A DNA stretch of 64,000 bases from Chaetomium olivaceum (GCA_039881045.1 JAYWVB010000029.1:310001-374000), one strand, 5' to 3'. Shown: positions 44,573 through 57,700, counted from the stretch's first letter. Notes: generated by a model not told the origin, from the sequence alone. Program-made: numbers and translations.

Positions 44573-45783
44573 ATTCGCAGGGCTGGACTGTTAAACGATC
44601 ACACGCCCTACATTGGAATTCACGGTCCGAGTTGAAAATGTTCTGGCTTGTGACAGCACGGTCCTCGACAATTTGGGAGTTTGCCCCGCAGTCGACTGCG
44701 GGGCACTGTTGACCCCTGTCAGGGGCTTGGGTGGGGCCTTGAGTTCTGTCAGCCCTGTCCGAGAAACATGAATGCCAAGGCGACAGTATGCCGGACCTGC
44801 TGGGCGGGGCAAAAGCACAAGACAAAAAGACGAAGAGCCAATTGGAAAATCACAGATATTGGTACTTTTCTATGGTTCGTTGGCATCGTTGGTCATCAAG
44901 AGGACAAAAAAATGTGTCACCGGCAAATGGCCCCAAATACGCCCCAAAATACAACCATGCCCGGGAAGTGTGGGTGCGTCGCTGAGCCGTTAGCCAGGAC
45001 CATACTCGGGAGAAAAGAACGGGATGTATAGATTTGCATAGACGTGCTCCAAGAGCCGCCATGAACAATCCTCCAACCGACCCAAGAGACCCGATTGATG
45101 TAAACCATATGAGTCTTGACGTCTCGTAATCCAGCAGCTGTCGCATGCTGATGCAAATGCCCGGGTCGTAACTTCGTTCGGCGCGGGGAGCCTCGTTCTA
45201 GCCGAGGAGTTGCCGCGCGGAGGTAATGAACGTGTCGGCGTGAGGAACTAAGGGGTAGCAAAGGTTGCTGCCGCCGTGAAATGCCGGTGGTCGATACTCC
45301 GCCCAATCGGTGGTTTTTGGCACCGGTGGTGATGTGCCGCCACGGAGTCGTCGAACGGTCGCTCGGGGATGAGAGGGGCTCGAACGTATCCAAAGAATGG
45401 CGAGCCCCTTGTCCCGGCACGAAGACCGCGGCGGACTTGCATGAAACGACCTGGGACGCTGCACCAACGTTGTTCCTCCGGCAGGGTTGGGCTAGGGCAG
45501 TGATCCTGCATCCGGGCGAGGCAACGTCGCATCATCCTGCCCCGGCCATCTCCGCGACGACGGCCAGGTCGGCCAAATCTCCTCCCGCCCCACTTTGCAA
45601 TTCCGAAAGTAGACAAAATACCCAGAATTGAGACCGAGCTGCCCAGCCTGCGCTCGTCCCGAGGTATGATCTGAGAAGAAGACGATGCATCCGCCCTTGG
45701 AATGGAAATTTCCACTCCAAAGTATCCCACATTACAGCCCTTGAGCCCTTCCCATTTCATCCGCGCTGGTGGAGGAGGAGGGT
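44573..45783. other. intergenic, no gene seen
   Basis: Promoter region of Yvh1 and 3' side of the C2H2 factor. About 1.2 kb without supported coding sequence. Confidence 0.45.
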
Positions 45784-47915
45784 TCACCTCGTGGGAACAG
45801 GCGGCTCCTCCTCCAACATGCAAGCGTTCTCTAGCATGTTTGTCCACTTGCCGCTGGTGCCCGCATGGCTATGCTTGAGATGTTGGCGGAAATGATCGGC
45901 TCGATAGAACTTCTTGCTAGAATTGCACTCGCGGAATTTGTGCACGTCTTGGAGATGACGTACGCGGTCCTCCCAGTCCTGTTCGTCTTTCCCGCTTCTG
46001 GAGAACTCCTCACCGCAGTATCCGCATACGTCCGCCTCGCCGGGCCTGGATGTGCTGTCGTGAAATGCCCGCTCGTACCCGGTCAGGGCCGAACATGACC
46101 AGCTGTGCCGCCGGACATGGAGCGAGTTTTGATGTCTTTCGGCTTCGTTCTTGTTCTTGAAGCGATTGCCGCAGAACGCGCATCCGTACTGTTTCTCGGC
46201 CTCGTGTGCTCTGATAGGGGCGGGGTTATTGGTTAAAACACGACTCCGGAAATGAATAAGAAGTCTAACAAGCAAATTCCATACCTTAATTCGTCTTCTG
46301 TCTCAAATTTTTTGGGTTTCTTCGGACAACATTCGCACATATACGGACCCTTGAGCTTGGCCGCTAAGCTGCTATGGTTTTTTGGGACATCTGCGACCTT
46401 TCGTGGGGAGGCGACGGTGCGCGTGACTTGTGCCGGCAATGGCTGTTCGCTCGGCGTTCGATTGTGTGGGGATAGCGCGCCCACGGTCCGTCCGATAGAG
46501 GGGCGCGGGGAAGCGGATATACTCGTTGGCGGCGGATACGGGCTGTTGCAGCTCATAGGATCTGTTGGGGACAAGCCGGCCGGGGACAGGGCGTTGGGCG
46601 AGCGCCGTCCAAATGAGCCCATGCTGGTGATGCTGCTGGTGGTGAGGTTGCTTGCGAAGCTCCCGCTTCGGCTTGCCGACGACACGCTCGACAGCGAGTT
46701 TTGAGGTATCGCTAGGAGTCGCGGCGTAGGTGAACCCCTAGTCATCAAACCCCCGTCCCTTCTCCTCAGCAGGTCATTTGCCACCGCGGCGTCATCGCTC
46801 GGCGGCGACGAAGCCCTGCGCTTCTGACCCGGTTGGTAGCAATCCCGTTCCCTTTCTCTTTCTCGATCTCTGTCCCGGTCCCTGTCCCAGTCTCTTTCCC
46901 GCCACTGGTCTTCGATCGCAAGGCTCCGCATGCGCGTCGTTTCCTCCATGGGAAAATCAACGTCATCTTCCCGGGTCTCGTAGCCCCCGTAGCCCGCGTA
47001 GCCCGCGTGCGGCCCGTCGTCTGCCGCCAAGACCCCGTGCATCCTGCGGGGCCGCGGGAGTGGCGACCGATCGTAATCGCTGCCGTCGGTTCCCAAGGGT
47101 GAACGGTGGTCCATGGAACCCCGCCCGTGATAGCCAAACGGCGCGGCGATCGGGGAGGTGGCTGACATGGGCCCGGGCGACTTGGTAAAGCTCGAGTCGA
47201 GGTATGGCTGTCTGGTTCGGTGGGGGAGAGAGAGCGTCGTCAGCTGCGCATGGTGGGGGCGAGGCCCCGGCAGGTCGTTGACCGAAGCGCTGAGACCAGG
47301 GCGTCGTCCGGGCCGGTTGAGCTTGTCGAGCATTGAGTGGTCGATGGAGTCGCCATTTGGACGGTAACTCTTCATTGTGTGGTGGCCGAAAGGGGAGGGA
47401 AACCCCGAAGACCTAGGAATGGGCGGAAGACAGCGCGGTCAGCTCACCTGGGCGTGTACGCCGGGAAGGGCACCGCAGAGGTTGCGGGTGGCCTGGACAA
47501 ACCTGAAGCTTTCTAAACTGTGGTATCCGTCGTCGGAAATGTCACTCCGAAAGGACAGATCCCTTCGCTTGAAGCTATGCCCAAATGAGTCCGCACCGGG
47601 GCTGCCGTAGTCGTCCCTGCGCATACTCTCCTTGAATTGCAAATTCTGGTCGACGGGCCCGCTGATCGGGACCAGCCGTGGCGGGGGTAGAGGCGGAGGT
47701 GCGTTGATGTAATCCGTCCCGCGTATCGCCATAGGATTCGAGGCAGCCGAGGGCGAGAGATTGTCTGCGAAGGGGACAGCACGGCTTGGAGGCCCAAAGG
47801 GTCTTGAGAGGGTTTCGCCGCGACTAGTTGATATGGATGGGAGAGGGCCGGGACTTGTGCTCCTGTCCCTTCCCCCGTACCCTCGGGAGGGCGCCTGGAT
47901 GGGGATGGCGGCCAT
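45784..47915 (-). CDS. C2H2 zinc-finger transcription factor
   Basis: Exons are 47915..47503, 47412..46285 and 46210..45784. Donors are GTTTGT and GTATGG; acceptors are CCTAG and ATCAG. The phases close to 655 residues. The first about 500 residues are disordered, Ser/Pro-rich, with an unusual Arg/Asp/Glu dipeptide run (alternating RD and RE, around 46850-46910). Zinc fingers follow: YMCECCPKKPKKFETEDELRAHEAEKQ, YGCAFCGNRFKNKNEAERHQNSLH, then a Cys/His segment with DVCGYCGEEFSR...HLQDVHKF and FYRADHFRQHLKHSHA. The first finger is split by the last intron. It is a probable nuclear regulator conserved in Sordariomycetes. The target genes cannot be inferred. Confidence 0.87.
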
Positions 47916-50189
47916 GACGTTGGGGTTGGACGTCGTGGCAAGGGAAAGAGCGGGCGTACGAGGACGACGACGATGTCAAGGTTCGCCGAGAGCCGCAGTT
48001 AGGTAGGGGGGAGGGGAGAACGAGCAAGCTGAAGTGTAAGGCGACCTCCGCCTTGCCACCGCCGCCGATTCCGACGAGGTCCTTGGCTGAACCGAGGCCG
48101 CAGTCTGATCAGACAGTGGACACACGAATACCGGGCCCTGCCACTGGTAGCCGGCGGGGAATTGCAATTCTTGAAGCCTCAGCTGCTCAGGCGTCCGAAG
48201 AAAGCCGGTCTTGCCGTGCTCTCGATGTGGGATTGGTTGCGGACGCAGCTCAATCCAGCGCACAAGCAACTGGAACACCCCGCGTGCATGGATCAAGACG
48301 AATGAGGGCGGAAAGGAGGCAAGAGGGCGGAGGGCGGCGGTTGATAATCAACAAATTAGGTAGCTCGTGCGATGCAGAAAACGGTCCAAAAAATCAAAGC
48401 AGACGGCGGTCCGCCTACTGCGACAGTGCTGGCTCCCAGGCCATTGGGACGAGGGCGGCGGTGGTGGAGAAATTCTTGTGGGCTGGGGTCATTGTTCCAT
48501 GCCGGGAGATGCCTGCCAAAGAAGTGGAGGTTTGGCACGACAGGGCTCAGGGCGTGTCGCCGGTGGGTTCAGCCCAGCAGGCTAGGTGTGGGGCCGCCGG
48601 CAATGGGCCAAATTATCTGCGGCCCCCGCTGAGCGTTCTGAGTGTCAGCTGCAGTAATCAGCAACCGGTCGCTGGCTAAGGTGGTAGGTAGGTAGGTTGA
48701 GAACCTGGAAACTTGGAAGAGAGGGAGCGCCCCCAATTTGTTGTCTCACTTGCCCGGAACCCGAAAGTACCGGTAGGTGTTTTGGTGCGCGTGTTGTGGT
48801 GCGCTGTTCCCGTGTCATTTAACCTACCAGCTTTCATGTATCCATGATTCGTCCCTTCTATACGCAGGGTCGTAGGGCTGGGTGTCCGCGCGGGATGTGG
48901 CGGGCAAGAGGGGACGGGACGCAGAAAACATGGAAAGACGGAACACACGGAACCTGGAAGCGCGCAACCTGGGAAGGCGGAACGAGGGTACGAAAGCGAG
49001 GGCCCGTTTTGCAGTTGCGGCGGAATATTGCCCTGTGTGCTGCTTGCACAGCGCGGATTGGAAGGAGCGAGCTGCAGATGCCCCATCCTCGGCGCCATTG
49101 GCTCGCCGCACGCATGGCATCGCACTCAGGACGTCGCGTCATCCAGAACGGTTTAAGCCTGACCCACTCAACCCAGTCCGCTGCTTTCAGCCCTTTTGTG
49201 AAAAAAACGGCAAGGATGGTGGATCTGCAGGGTTACTTGGGTTTTGCGATCAACGAATCCATGTCCCTTCCCGCGCAACTTTGGCACCACAAGGAACCAA
49301 GAATGGCCCTGGAATTGTGTCCTTGAGAATTCCCACGGACAGCTTCACAAGGCTTTGTTCCATTGGTGGGGGGTTGTGAGCGTTTCCTCGCGTCCCCTTC
49401 ACTTCTAAATGGCGTGCCTCCATCCATTCCCGGAACATCTTACAGCCAAAGGCTGTTGTCAATCTGCTGCAATACCCGGACAGGGCGGTACCTGGTTTAG
49501 TCGGTGGCAGGCAAATGAGGAGGAGGTGTGTGTCGGTGTTGCACCCATGGGACCCCATGCTTCGCGGGCATGGTGGGGTCTCGGTCTTGCCTTGCTGGGC
49601 AGAAAAGGGGTCACCGCCTGTGGGGAAAATCCTTGTCTCAGGGAGAGTTCGGACCATGACCGATGTCTTTCGCTTTTGAGCGTTCCTCCGGGCCCTCAGT
49701 TGCTCGCTCCTATGTATCATGATGCAAAGATGAAGCTTTCCTTGTGGTGAGGATTTGCAGCGTGTTCTGGTCGACTGCCAGTCGTGCAAAAGTAGGGCCT
49801 ATTCGAGAAGAGAAAAAAATTCCTTGTTTTGGCCGTCAGATGGGTGCCAGTTAACACAGGAGGTACGAATACGTACCTTTGTGTACATCTCTTCTTACAC
49901 ACCAATAAACCAGCCGCACACCGAATTCCTGTACACAATACTGCCTGCGTCAGCCAGGCGAGCCAGGGTGACTGGTGGGACTGTCGTTCTCTCACCACCA
50001 AAGGGTGATCCCCATCCAACCAGAGCGATGCCCTCCTCAGGCCAGGGAAGTGGGCGGAGCGATGATCTGGCAGGTGGCAATCGGCACTGCTAGCGGCAAA
50101 TGGCGCTTCCGAGACAAAGGCAGCGACAGTGCGGACGTTGGTCTGTTTTGTTCGTTTTTATTTCACCCATGGAAGGGGTGTGCGGATGC
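47916..50189. other. gene-poor region, no gene supported
   Basis: First half of a 4.4 kb gene-free stretch, including the promoter of the C2H2 factor. GC-skewed open frames occur at 48844-49380 on both strands but show no domain, signal peptide or intron logic. Likely long UTR/promoter or decayed sequence. Confidence 0.4.
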
Positions 50190-50194
50190 ATCCT

Positions 50195-50439
50195 CAAGTG
50201 GGTGACAAAAAAAGCCAGACTGCAAAACGTTCCCACCACCAAGAACCACCACCAAAGACGTCGTTTTGTGCCAGTTTTTGAGAGCAGTTCTACAAAAAGA
50301 AGGCTATTCAATTCCCAGCATCTTTCTGTATAGACTTAACGTATTTTTGCAAGTAAATAGTGGTAATTGAATTGTGGTGGTTTGGTGATGTATGGTGGTT
50401 GGGACGTTTTGCAGTCTGGCTTTTTTTGTCACCCACTTG
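50195..50439. mobile_element. MITE-like element with 36-bp perfect inverted repeats
   Basis: A 245-bp sequence starts CAAGTGGGTGACAAAAAAAG and ends with its reverse complement. The first 36 bases at each end match perfectly, and similarity continues with a few mismatches for about 10 more (CCAACCACC-type). It is flanked by identical 5-bp direct repeats ATCCT at 50190-50194 and 50440-50444, as expected for a target-site duplication. The interior has no coding capacity. It is non-autonomous. The terminal CA and short duplication are compatible with hAT-type or other cut-and-paste families, but the family is unassigned. Confidence 0.85.
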
Positions 50440-50444
50440 ATCCT

Positions 50445-52337
50445 TTCCTGGCTGACGATCAACCGGTGCGTGGCGATCAAGTCAGCCATCTTTCTGTCTT
50501 CCTTCCAGTTCGCCTTGGGAAAGTGGGCGACGTTAATTGCAAACGCATGCAGGAAGACCATGGGTCAGCCGGATGGGTGAGTCGTTGTTCGGTTGGCAGG
50601 GGACTTCCGTCCCGCTCCTCACCCGCCGTTGACCCCGGTGACGAGATTTGGGGGCCAACCAAAACTTGGCTCTCTTGTCAGCCTCCAAATCCATGAGCGG
50701 GCAGGCGCGTGAGATTTTGAAAGGCTTTGCGACGTTGGAAAAATTTCTTGCTCTCACCTTGGAGCTCATGAACCTAGGGCTATTAGGAAATCACGGGGAC
50801 CGGCGACTCGAGTCGGATTGCAGCTTGGTTTCGGATGAGCTCAAGTGAACTGCTTACCCACTCGCCAAACCCAGGTCTCTTGCCGGTATCTGCCTGGGTA
50901 GCCGCCCAAATGGACCCTTTGGCTCCGGCCCGGGCGGCTCCATACGGAGTTTGACATCACACGGCCACGGATGCAAACTTCGGCGTGTGGAGGAATCTCA
51001 GCCCTACGGTAGGGGCAGCCAAGACCCCTTACCAATTGCAGAATGGGGTAATTGGCAGAACGTGAGCTGACATCTTGTGGGTTCCCGGCGCTTGGCCTTG
51101 ACCATGTCCTCGTTGAAAACGCGCCTGGTTCGTGTTCCTGATTCGACTCGCCCATGTTACAAAAAGAGATCCTTCATAAAATGCGTGTTTTAATCTAGGT
51201 GGGAGAAATAACTTCGTTGAAGTGACCTCGGGGCAGTTGTGCGCTGGGTGCTTGGTCACGTTGGTCCAAGCTGTGACTTCCCCCGCAATGGATGCGGTTG
51301 CGGGGTAAATGGCCCCAGTCCAATTAGCGGTGAGCGGTTCGGTATTCAGGGCGGCGCTGACCTTCGGCCTCGCACAACCACCAGCTGAATCGAGTCGGGT
51401 ATCCGACCCCTTCCCACCAACTCGCTTCCATTTTCGGGCCGTTTAGTAGAGAATTGAGGCACTTGTGCTGGAGATTCGCTTTTTTGTCGCGTTCCTCTCT
51501 CGAATACTCCGTGTCACGGTGCCAGCCACTCACTGCATGGACGCGGAGGGGAGCGAAGGAGGTCGCACCGTCAGCGGGGGAGATACCCCACGCTAATAGT
51601 TGAGTTAACTCAATACTACGGATGCGACAACAAACATTCGCTGCCCGAATCTCACAATCTCGAGCTCATGCACAACAAACCAAACCCCCTCTTCCCACAC
51701 GAGCCGGGCAACCGGAGTGGACGCAAAGCATGAGGGTCCGTTTAGCAGCGCCGGTATGGACGTACACTACGAACAAGCCCATGTGGTCTCCATGTAGGGT
51801 TCAGATCTCGATGTCCTCTCGCCACCCGGAGGCCGTCCCATGGCACAGAGCACATATCGCAGGATACCTCGGGGGTGTGTATACACATATTCGTACCTAG
51901 TTTGGGCAGGGAAGTCGTCACTCACTCAAGCATCGCTGTGGGCCTTGCTCGTGTCCAAGAATTCGACCCAGGAAGACGGAGGCCTCTGTGGATCCACCGA
52001 ATACCTCACCTCATACTTGCTTGTCGCCGTCGTGAGATGGGACCCGAGTCCAGCCCGAGCCTTGGGGACTGCGGTATCGTGGGATCTCCTAACTTTTAAT
52101 CTTCAAGCTCTCTCCGACTTGTGGTACACAATATGGGCTGCAGTTCAAGTCCCATCGCCCTAGCCTCTTCGTCACTAACACAAGGGGCGGGAGGCATGAA
52201 GTTAGCAGGCAACACGTGGTCCAAAGGGTGAAATCCGTGGTGTGGCGGAGGCAGAGCTCACGCCCCACGTACCAGTCAGATTTGTGATAAAAATACAAGC
52301 ACCGGATTCTCAAGAGGCGAGACAGCCGATATTTTGG
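50445..52337. other. gene-poor region, no gene supported
   Basis: Second half of the gene-free stretch, ending at the 3' side of Rtt106. No gene or additional repeat was recognised. Confidence 0.4.
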
Positions 52338-53956
52338 CTAGTCTTCCAAGCCCCCTGCTTCGTCATCCTCTTCGTCCCCCTCATAATCGCCCTGGGCTTC
52401 ATCGTCGTCATCTCCACTTGAGCCTTCGCCCTCGCTATCTTCTTCGCTTCCCGGGTCGTAGTCCTCCTCCATTTCGTCCTCCTCGTCTTGTAGCTGTTGC
52501 TCCGCCTCGCGCTGGGCCCGCTCCAGCGCCGTCAAGCCGTCCACATCGCCTTCTTCGGCGGCCGGCTCATCGCCGGCCGCGGGCTTTTTGATGTTCTCAG
52601 CCAACTCCCTCTTAGCCTTGCGTTGCTCTGCCATACTGCGGTCGGCAAGGCCGTGACGACGTACGTCTCATCGATCCCGCCATAGTCCTCTTGATCGATC
52701 ATAGCGAATTCGATCTCCTTCTCGATCGCGATATTGACGTCGCCCGAGATTTCGGTGTCGAGCTCTACTACGATGTTGAAGGTTGTCCGGAGGACGTTGG
52801 TGTAGCTAACAGCAACAATGCGGTCCAACGGAATGAACAGAATGGGCTTCTTGAAACCCCACAGGATGCCGGTGGAGAGGAAGAAAAGGAATCCGTCCTT
52901 GCTGCCGCGAAAGGCTTTCACGTGTACCGCTTTTTCGTTGGGGCGATGGGGCTGTCGCGCCACGCTATGGAACAGTTTCGGATCAGATGCGACGAGCTCG
53001 CAGGAGTGGTTGCCGGCCGAACTCATCGACGTCGTTAAGGCCCAATGAAACAGGCTGCTGTAGGTGTCCGAAACTGCCTCAGCCGCTGCGGATGAGGGGC
53101 CCGCAACGCTCCCGGGTTTTGGGGCCGTGGCGGGAACCGTGAAAACGAGCGGCTCCAGCGGTTGCTGCCCGCCGCCGGGGTTGGCGCTGGCCTGCTTCGC
53201 CGTTGGTAGGTAGCTATCGTGCGGGAAAAGAACGTAGTTGTACTGTGCTTGGGATTTGTCGGGAACTGGCAAATAAAACGCGTGTTCTGGAAACACCGGC
53301 CGAGGTTAGTTCAACAATGCGTGAGTCTTGCGAATGGGCCAGCTCGGCAAAGGCGTACCAATGTCCTTCCACGGATACACAACCCCCTGGACCGGAACCG
53401 ATGTCCCCGATGCCCGAGCATAAAAGAAATTCTTTGTGAAGCAAAGGTCGTACTTCTTGCGTTGTGGTGCTGTAACCGATATGTCCCTAACTTCGAGCAA
53501 CACGGGGTCGGTGGCGGCAACATCGACACTCAACGCGGAGGGTGGGCCCCGCTCGGGCGCATGCCCATTCCGCTGCGGGTGTGTTGGTAGCTGCGTGACA
53601 TCGACCCGCCTCCTCTTCGACGCAGGCCCATCTTGGGAGTCGGCCGGCCCGAGTCGTTCGTACACGAAACTAGCAATGTTGTTGAACAAAGTGGTACGCG
53701 CTGGCGTATCTAACCAAGCAATATCCAGATCGTTAGCAGGTTGCTGGCCGGTCCTCGGTACTTGACATTCATCTCCCCGAATTTTGGCAGTTGTCGCCGC
53801 TCGCTCTTATCGGGTGCATTGAGCCACTGAACCACTCGCGGACGAGGGAGTGAGGGGATAGAAGCGCGTACCGGCATTCTTCTGAATGTCGGCCAGAATA
53901 TCTGGTCGGGACTCGAAGACAGAACGCAAAGTTTGGACATCAAGCTGTGCGGCCAT
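52338..53956 (-). CDS. rtt106: histone chaperone Rtt106, frame broken
   Basis: Exons are 53956..53872, 53709..53359 and 53286..52338. Introns are about 160 and 72 nt, GT-AG, with a CTGCTAACG branch point in the first. The N-terminus is [22 protein letters not shown], then [15 protein letters not shown]. The double-PH part carries [73 protein letters not shown] and VVELDTE. The C-terminus is the acidic tail ([18 protein letters not shown]). The frame changes between GIDETYV and [19 protein letters not shown] at plus-strand 52655-52668. One base restores it, total 461 residues. Rtt106 binds H3-H4 in replication-coupled nucleosome assembly and heterochromatin. A sequencing indel is more likely than a true null. 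Confidence 0.9.
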
Positions 53957-54722
53957 TACGACGGGCAAGCGCACCAGCCAAAAAGATTCAATCGATAATT
54001 TACTTCTAGATCCCGTGCTGGTTTCGTTGTCGGGATGCCGGCTGTGTGTTGTTGGTTGTGGGCGTGTTGGTCTCGGCCGTTAGCGTCGGACGCGTTCATG
54101 CTTGCAAACTGAGGTGGTGCTGTTTTTTTAGTGGGGCTTTTTCGTCCCTACGTGCCAAGCCTCAGGTCTGTATGTATATGTACAGTACACACCAGGTATT
54201 GTTTGCTGGGCGCCTCGCTCAACATCCATGGATTGCTCCAACCGTGTCCCATGCACATATGTAATATGATAACATCAACGCGACCACCTGAACGTCGTCC
54301 TGCACTATCGATGCGTGTACCTCTCCGATACCGCTATTTCCTGCATGCGCCTCTTGTTACGACCGGGCAGTTTTGGAGTAATCATCGAAACATTCTTGCC
54401 TCTTCCATTCGTGTTCCGTCTCAGTCTTGCTCATAAAATTGCTGGCGTCGCTTCGTTCGTCAGTCGCGCGGCCCTTCGCTACGCTACGGGGCGCTTCCTT
54501 CCTCTCTCCCGCTCCTGGCAATTTTCCTGTCCCTCTCCGGAGGACAATCCGGGTCAGTTGAATACGGGAGAGACGAAGCGCCAATATCTGTCCGTCGGCC
54601 AACAACTCCATCTACTTGAGCGGTCTTCTTACGCTTAACTATAGCTACTACTATGGCTACTAATCGTTTCTATTCTGCCGCTCACGTTACGTCTCTACAC
54701 TCACGTCCTCGCTACTTACAAA
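53957..54722. other. spacer between Rtt106 and the Helitron
   Basis: Rtt106 promoter next to the downstream flank of the Helitron coding region. A GC-rich imperfect palindrome lies around 54463-54494 (GCGCGGCCC...GGGGCGC). It could belong to the element's 3' hairpin, but I could not locate a convincing CTRR end. Confidence 0.35.
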
Positions 54723-57700
54723 TCAATTAGACTCCGAGGGAACCTCCCCCGCCACAGCATCTAACGCCTGCAGTTGCCTGGTAGCGTGATCGGACAACTT
54801 CAACCCCATAGCTCGTGATGGTGTCTCGCGGTAGATCCTGCTGCGGTCGAAGGGCCGCTCAAACATCAGCCCGCCGAGTGTCTTCACCCGCGAGACGGCC
54901 ACGTAGGAGAGGCCAGAAGCAAACTCTGGCGCAGAGATATCGCAGACGACCTTGTCCAGGGTGATGCCCTGTGACTTGTGGACGGTGATCGCATAGCTGA
55001 CCCACAGCGGGAACTGCTCTCTCAAACATGAGTTGGCGCCGACCATGAAGTCCTGCCGCACTCGGAGGATGGGAACAGCCAGCTTCTCTCCACTACGGAG
55101 CGGCTCCCCGTTCGGCATTGTGAAGGCCGGACCGTCGTAGTCATTGAAGGCCACCATGATGACCTCGGGCGGGTCTCGCAGCACGTCGGCACCTTCTTTC
55201 CAGGATATGTCGTAGACTGTCCCCTGTGCGCCGTTGACGAGCCCGACGTCGGCCCACAAATTCCGCGTCAGCATCACCCTGCAACCAACACACAAGGGCA
55301 AGCGCTTGGCCAAGTTTCCGGCATTTGAGGACTCAACCTTCTCCGCACCAACACCCTCGTGCTTTGCCTCGACCTGAATGGCGGGGCTGTCCAGGCCAAG
55401 CATGTGTTGGTGGTTGTACTCGACGACCTGGGTCTTGGTGGGATAGATGCGAAGCGCATCAGCAAAGCTGTCAACCTCCTCGGGAGAGAGCTTGACAGAA
55501 CACCTCGAAGAAAGGAGCTCCCAGGAGGGTACCGACACATCAGCCATTCGCAGTTCTTCCAAGGCCCGCCGGAAAGGAGCCTGGTCTTCGCCCTGCTGCC
55601 GCTGTATTGTGGTCAGGAACACGGACTTGTCGAACGAGAGGTACGCGTTGCGCCCGACCATCTCGATATCCTTCAGGTCGTCGCGCGTTGAGTACAGCGG
55701 CTTGTTCAGGACAGGGGGAAGCTGGAAGAAGTCCCCGATCAGGATGACGCTGAGGCCGCCGAAGAACTCGTCGCGATTCTCCGGGAACACCTCTCGTAGG
55801 CGCTGGTCGATCCACGCGAGGGTCTTGAGGCCGAGCATGCTCTTCTCGTCAATCACGAGGTAGTGGATGCCCCTAAACCGCCGCTGCAAGGCGTTGAGGG
55901 TCGTCGGGGTCTCGGAGAGCGAGCGGTAATTGCCGTCGACGGGGAGCCGCAGCAGGGAATGCAAAGTCTGTCCCCCGATCTGGTTGCTCGCCACGCCCGT
56001 CGGAGCTGCTCTGACGATGGGGGAGGGCCGGCCATAGGAAGCCGCCTTGGCCTGAAGGTGAGAAGATATCACCTTCACCATATACGACTTGCCAGTCCCA
56101 CCTCCTCCATCGATCTGCAGCCGGAGGGGCGGAGGCCGACGGTTCTCGTTCTTCGTCTTGAAGTGGCGCATGATTGTGTCGTATACCTGACGCTGCTGTG
56201 TGTTCAGCGTATCACGGGCTGCGAGAGGCATATCTTCCACGTCGTAATTGCCTGGAGTCTCTCCGCGAAGCTGCGCCTAGTAGCTCCCAGTAATGAACTC
56301 CTCGTGATAATAGCGGCCGACGTGTCGCGCCCAGTCGTAGTTGACATCCAGGTCTCGGCGGCCAAGCAAGTCGGCCCGTTCATCGGGAAGCTCAATGTCG
56401 GGGACTAACCGCGCCATCTCCTGCCAGTCCTCGAGGGTAATCTCCCCGGCGTCCCCCCCTGGCTCAAACTCCTCCTCATCCGGAGACGGATCAGGCTCGT
56501 CAACAGTGCCATAGTGGTCGTCCGGGTGGTCATGATGCTCGAGGCAGTAGCGATAGGCAGATGAATAGTTGTCGAACTTTCGACCATCAACCTGGGACAG
56601 ATCTTCCGTCTGGCGGTGGGGATGGCTGAGCAGCAGCTTGACACGGCAGAAGTCGGAGTACTGCCGATGGGAGCGGACCGGCTTGTACCGGGGGTAATAA
56701 TACAACACCCTAGGCATCGCAGGAGGCCGCCAAATCGCCCATTTGTCCGCATTCCGTGCCTTGAAATTCCAATCTTGCAGAAACTCAAAGTAGGAGACAT
56801 CCTCCATCTGATCGGGCCGTCGGAGATACTTCTCGTAGACTGTCCGAGACTCTTCAATATCGCCATCCGCCGTGATGTCAATTGCACGAGCGTGTCTCTC
56901 GCGGGGCCTACAGTCAACGCTCTGCACCACTCGGCTGTCCTCTTGCAGAGGGAGTCCCAGGAGGATATGACAGATCTCCTGCGCAGAGTAGTCCCTCTCT
57001 CCGATTAGTTTATTCATCATCTTTGACACAAAAGAAATCATCGGGTTGTTGTCTGATATGTGGGGAAGGATACTCTGGGCAATCTGCGCGTATGTGCTGG
57101 TCTGGGTCTCGGACTTGCTGCAATACTTCGCAGCATAGTTGATAACAGCCTCCACACTCGTGCAGGGCGAGCAGTCTGCATTGGCCAGCCAGCAAAGAGA
57201 CACCAGTGGATTGTACTGGTTTAGGTGGGTGTCGTTGCGCTCTGCCTCGAACGACCACCAGCTCTTTCCGGGCCTCTTGATGACCGCGGCAGCCTCTCGT
57301 ATAGGCCGGGGGAAGAGAAACCGACACGTGGGCTCTGGTGGCGGCGGTTCCTCTCCGGCTGTCTCTCCAGCCTCGGTTCTTGCTTCGGCCTCTCTGGCTC
57401 GCTGGGCATCCTTCTTCGTCACCCGCAGGCAGTAGGTCGACGAGCAGTGGTGTCGTTGGCAGCGGTTGACGATTCTGTTTAACCACTCCCAAGTAACGTC
57501 CGTCTCCAGAGGGTCAACAGACAAAGGGTTGCCCTCATCAGCACCCTGATCTTGCTGCGGGTTTACTGCTGTCACGTGGTATCCCCAGATCCTCGTGAAA
57601 TGCTCTCTCGACTCGGGGTTGCCATATCGGGAGAGGGGCTCCCATTGAACCAGTAGAGCCCATGGGAATGGCTACTGCCGCGGCCTTGCCACTCGTACCG

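Noticed and set aside
48844..49380. Overlapping open frames of about 160 codons on both strands
   Set aside because: GC-rich random frames on both strands, with no domain, signal peptide or splice pattern.
54463..54494. GC-rich palindrome as the Helitron 3' hairpin
   Set aside because: No CTRR end at the right spacing could be found; kept only as a note.
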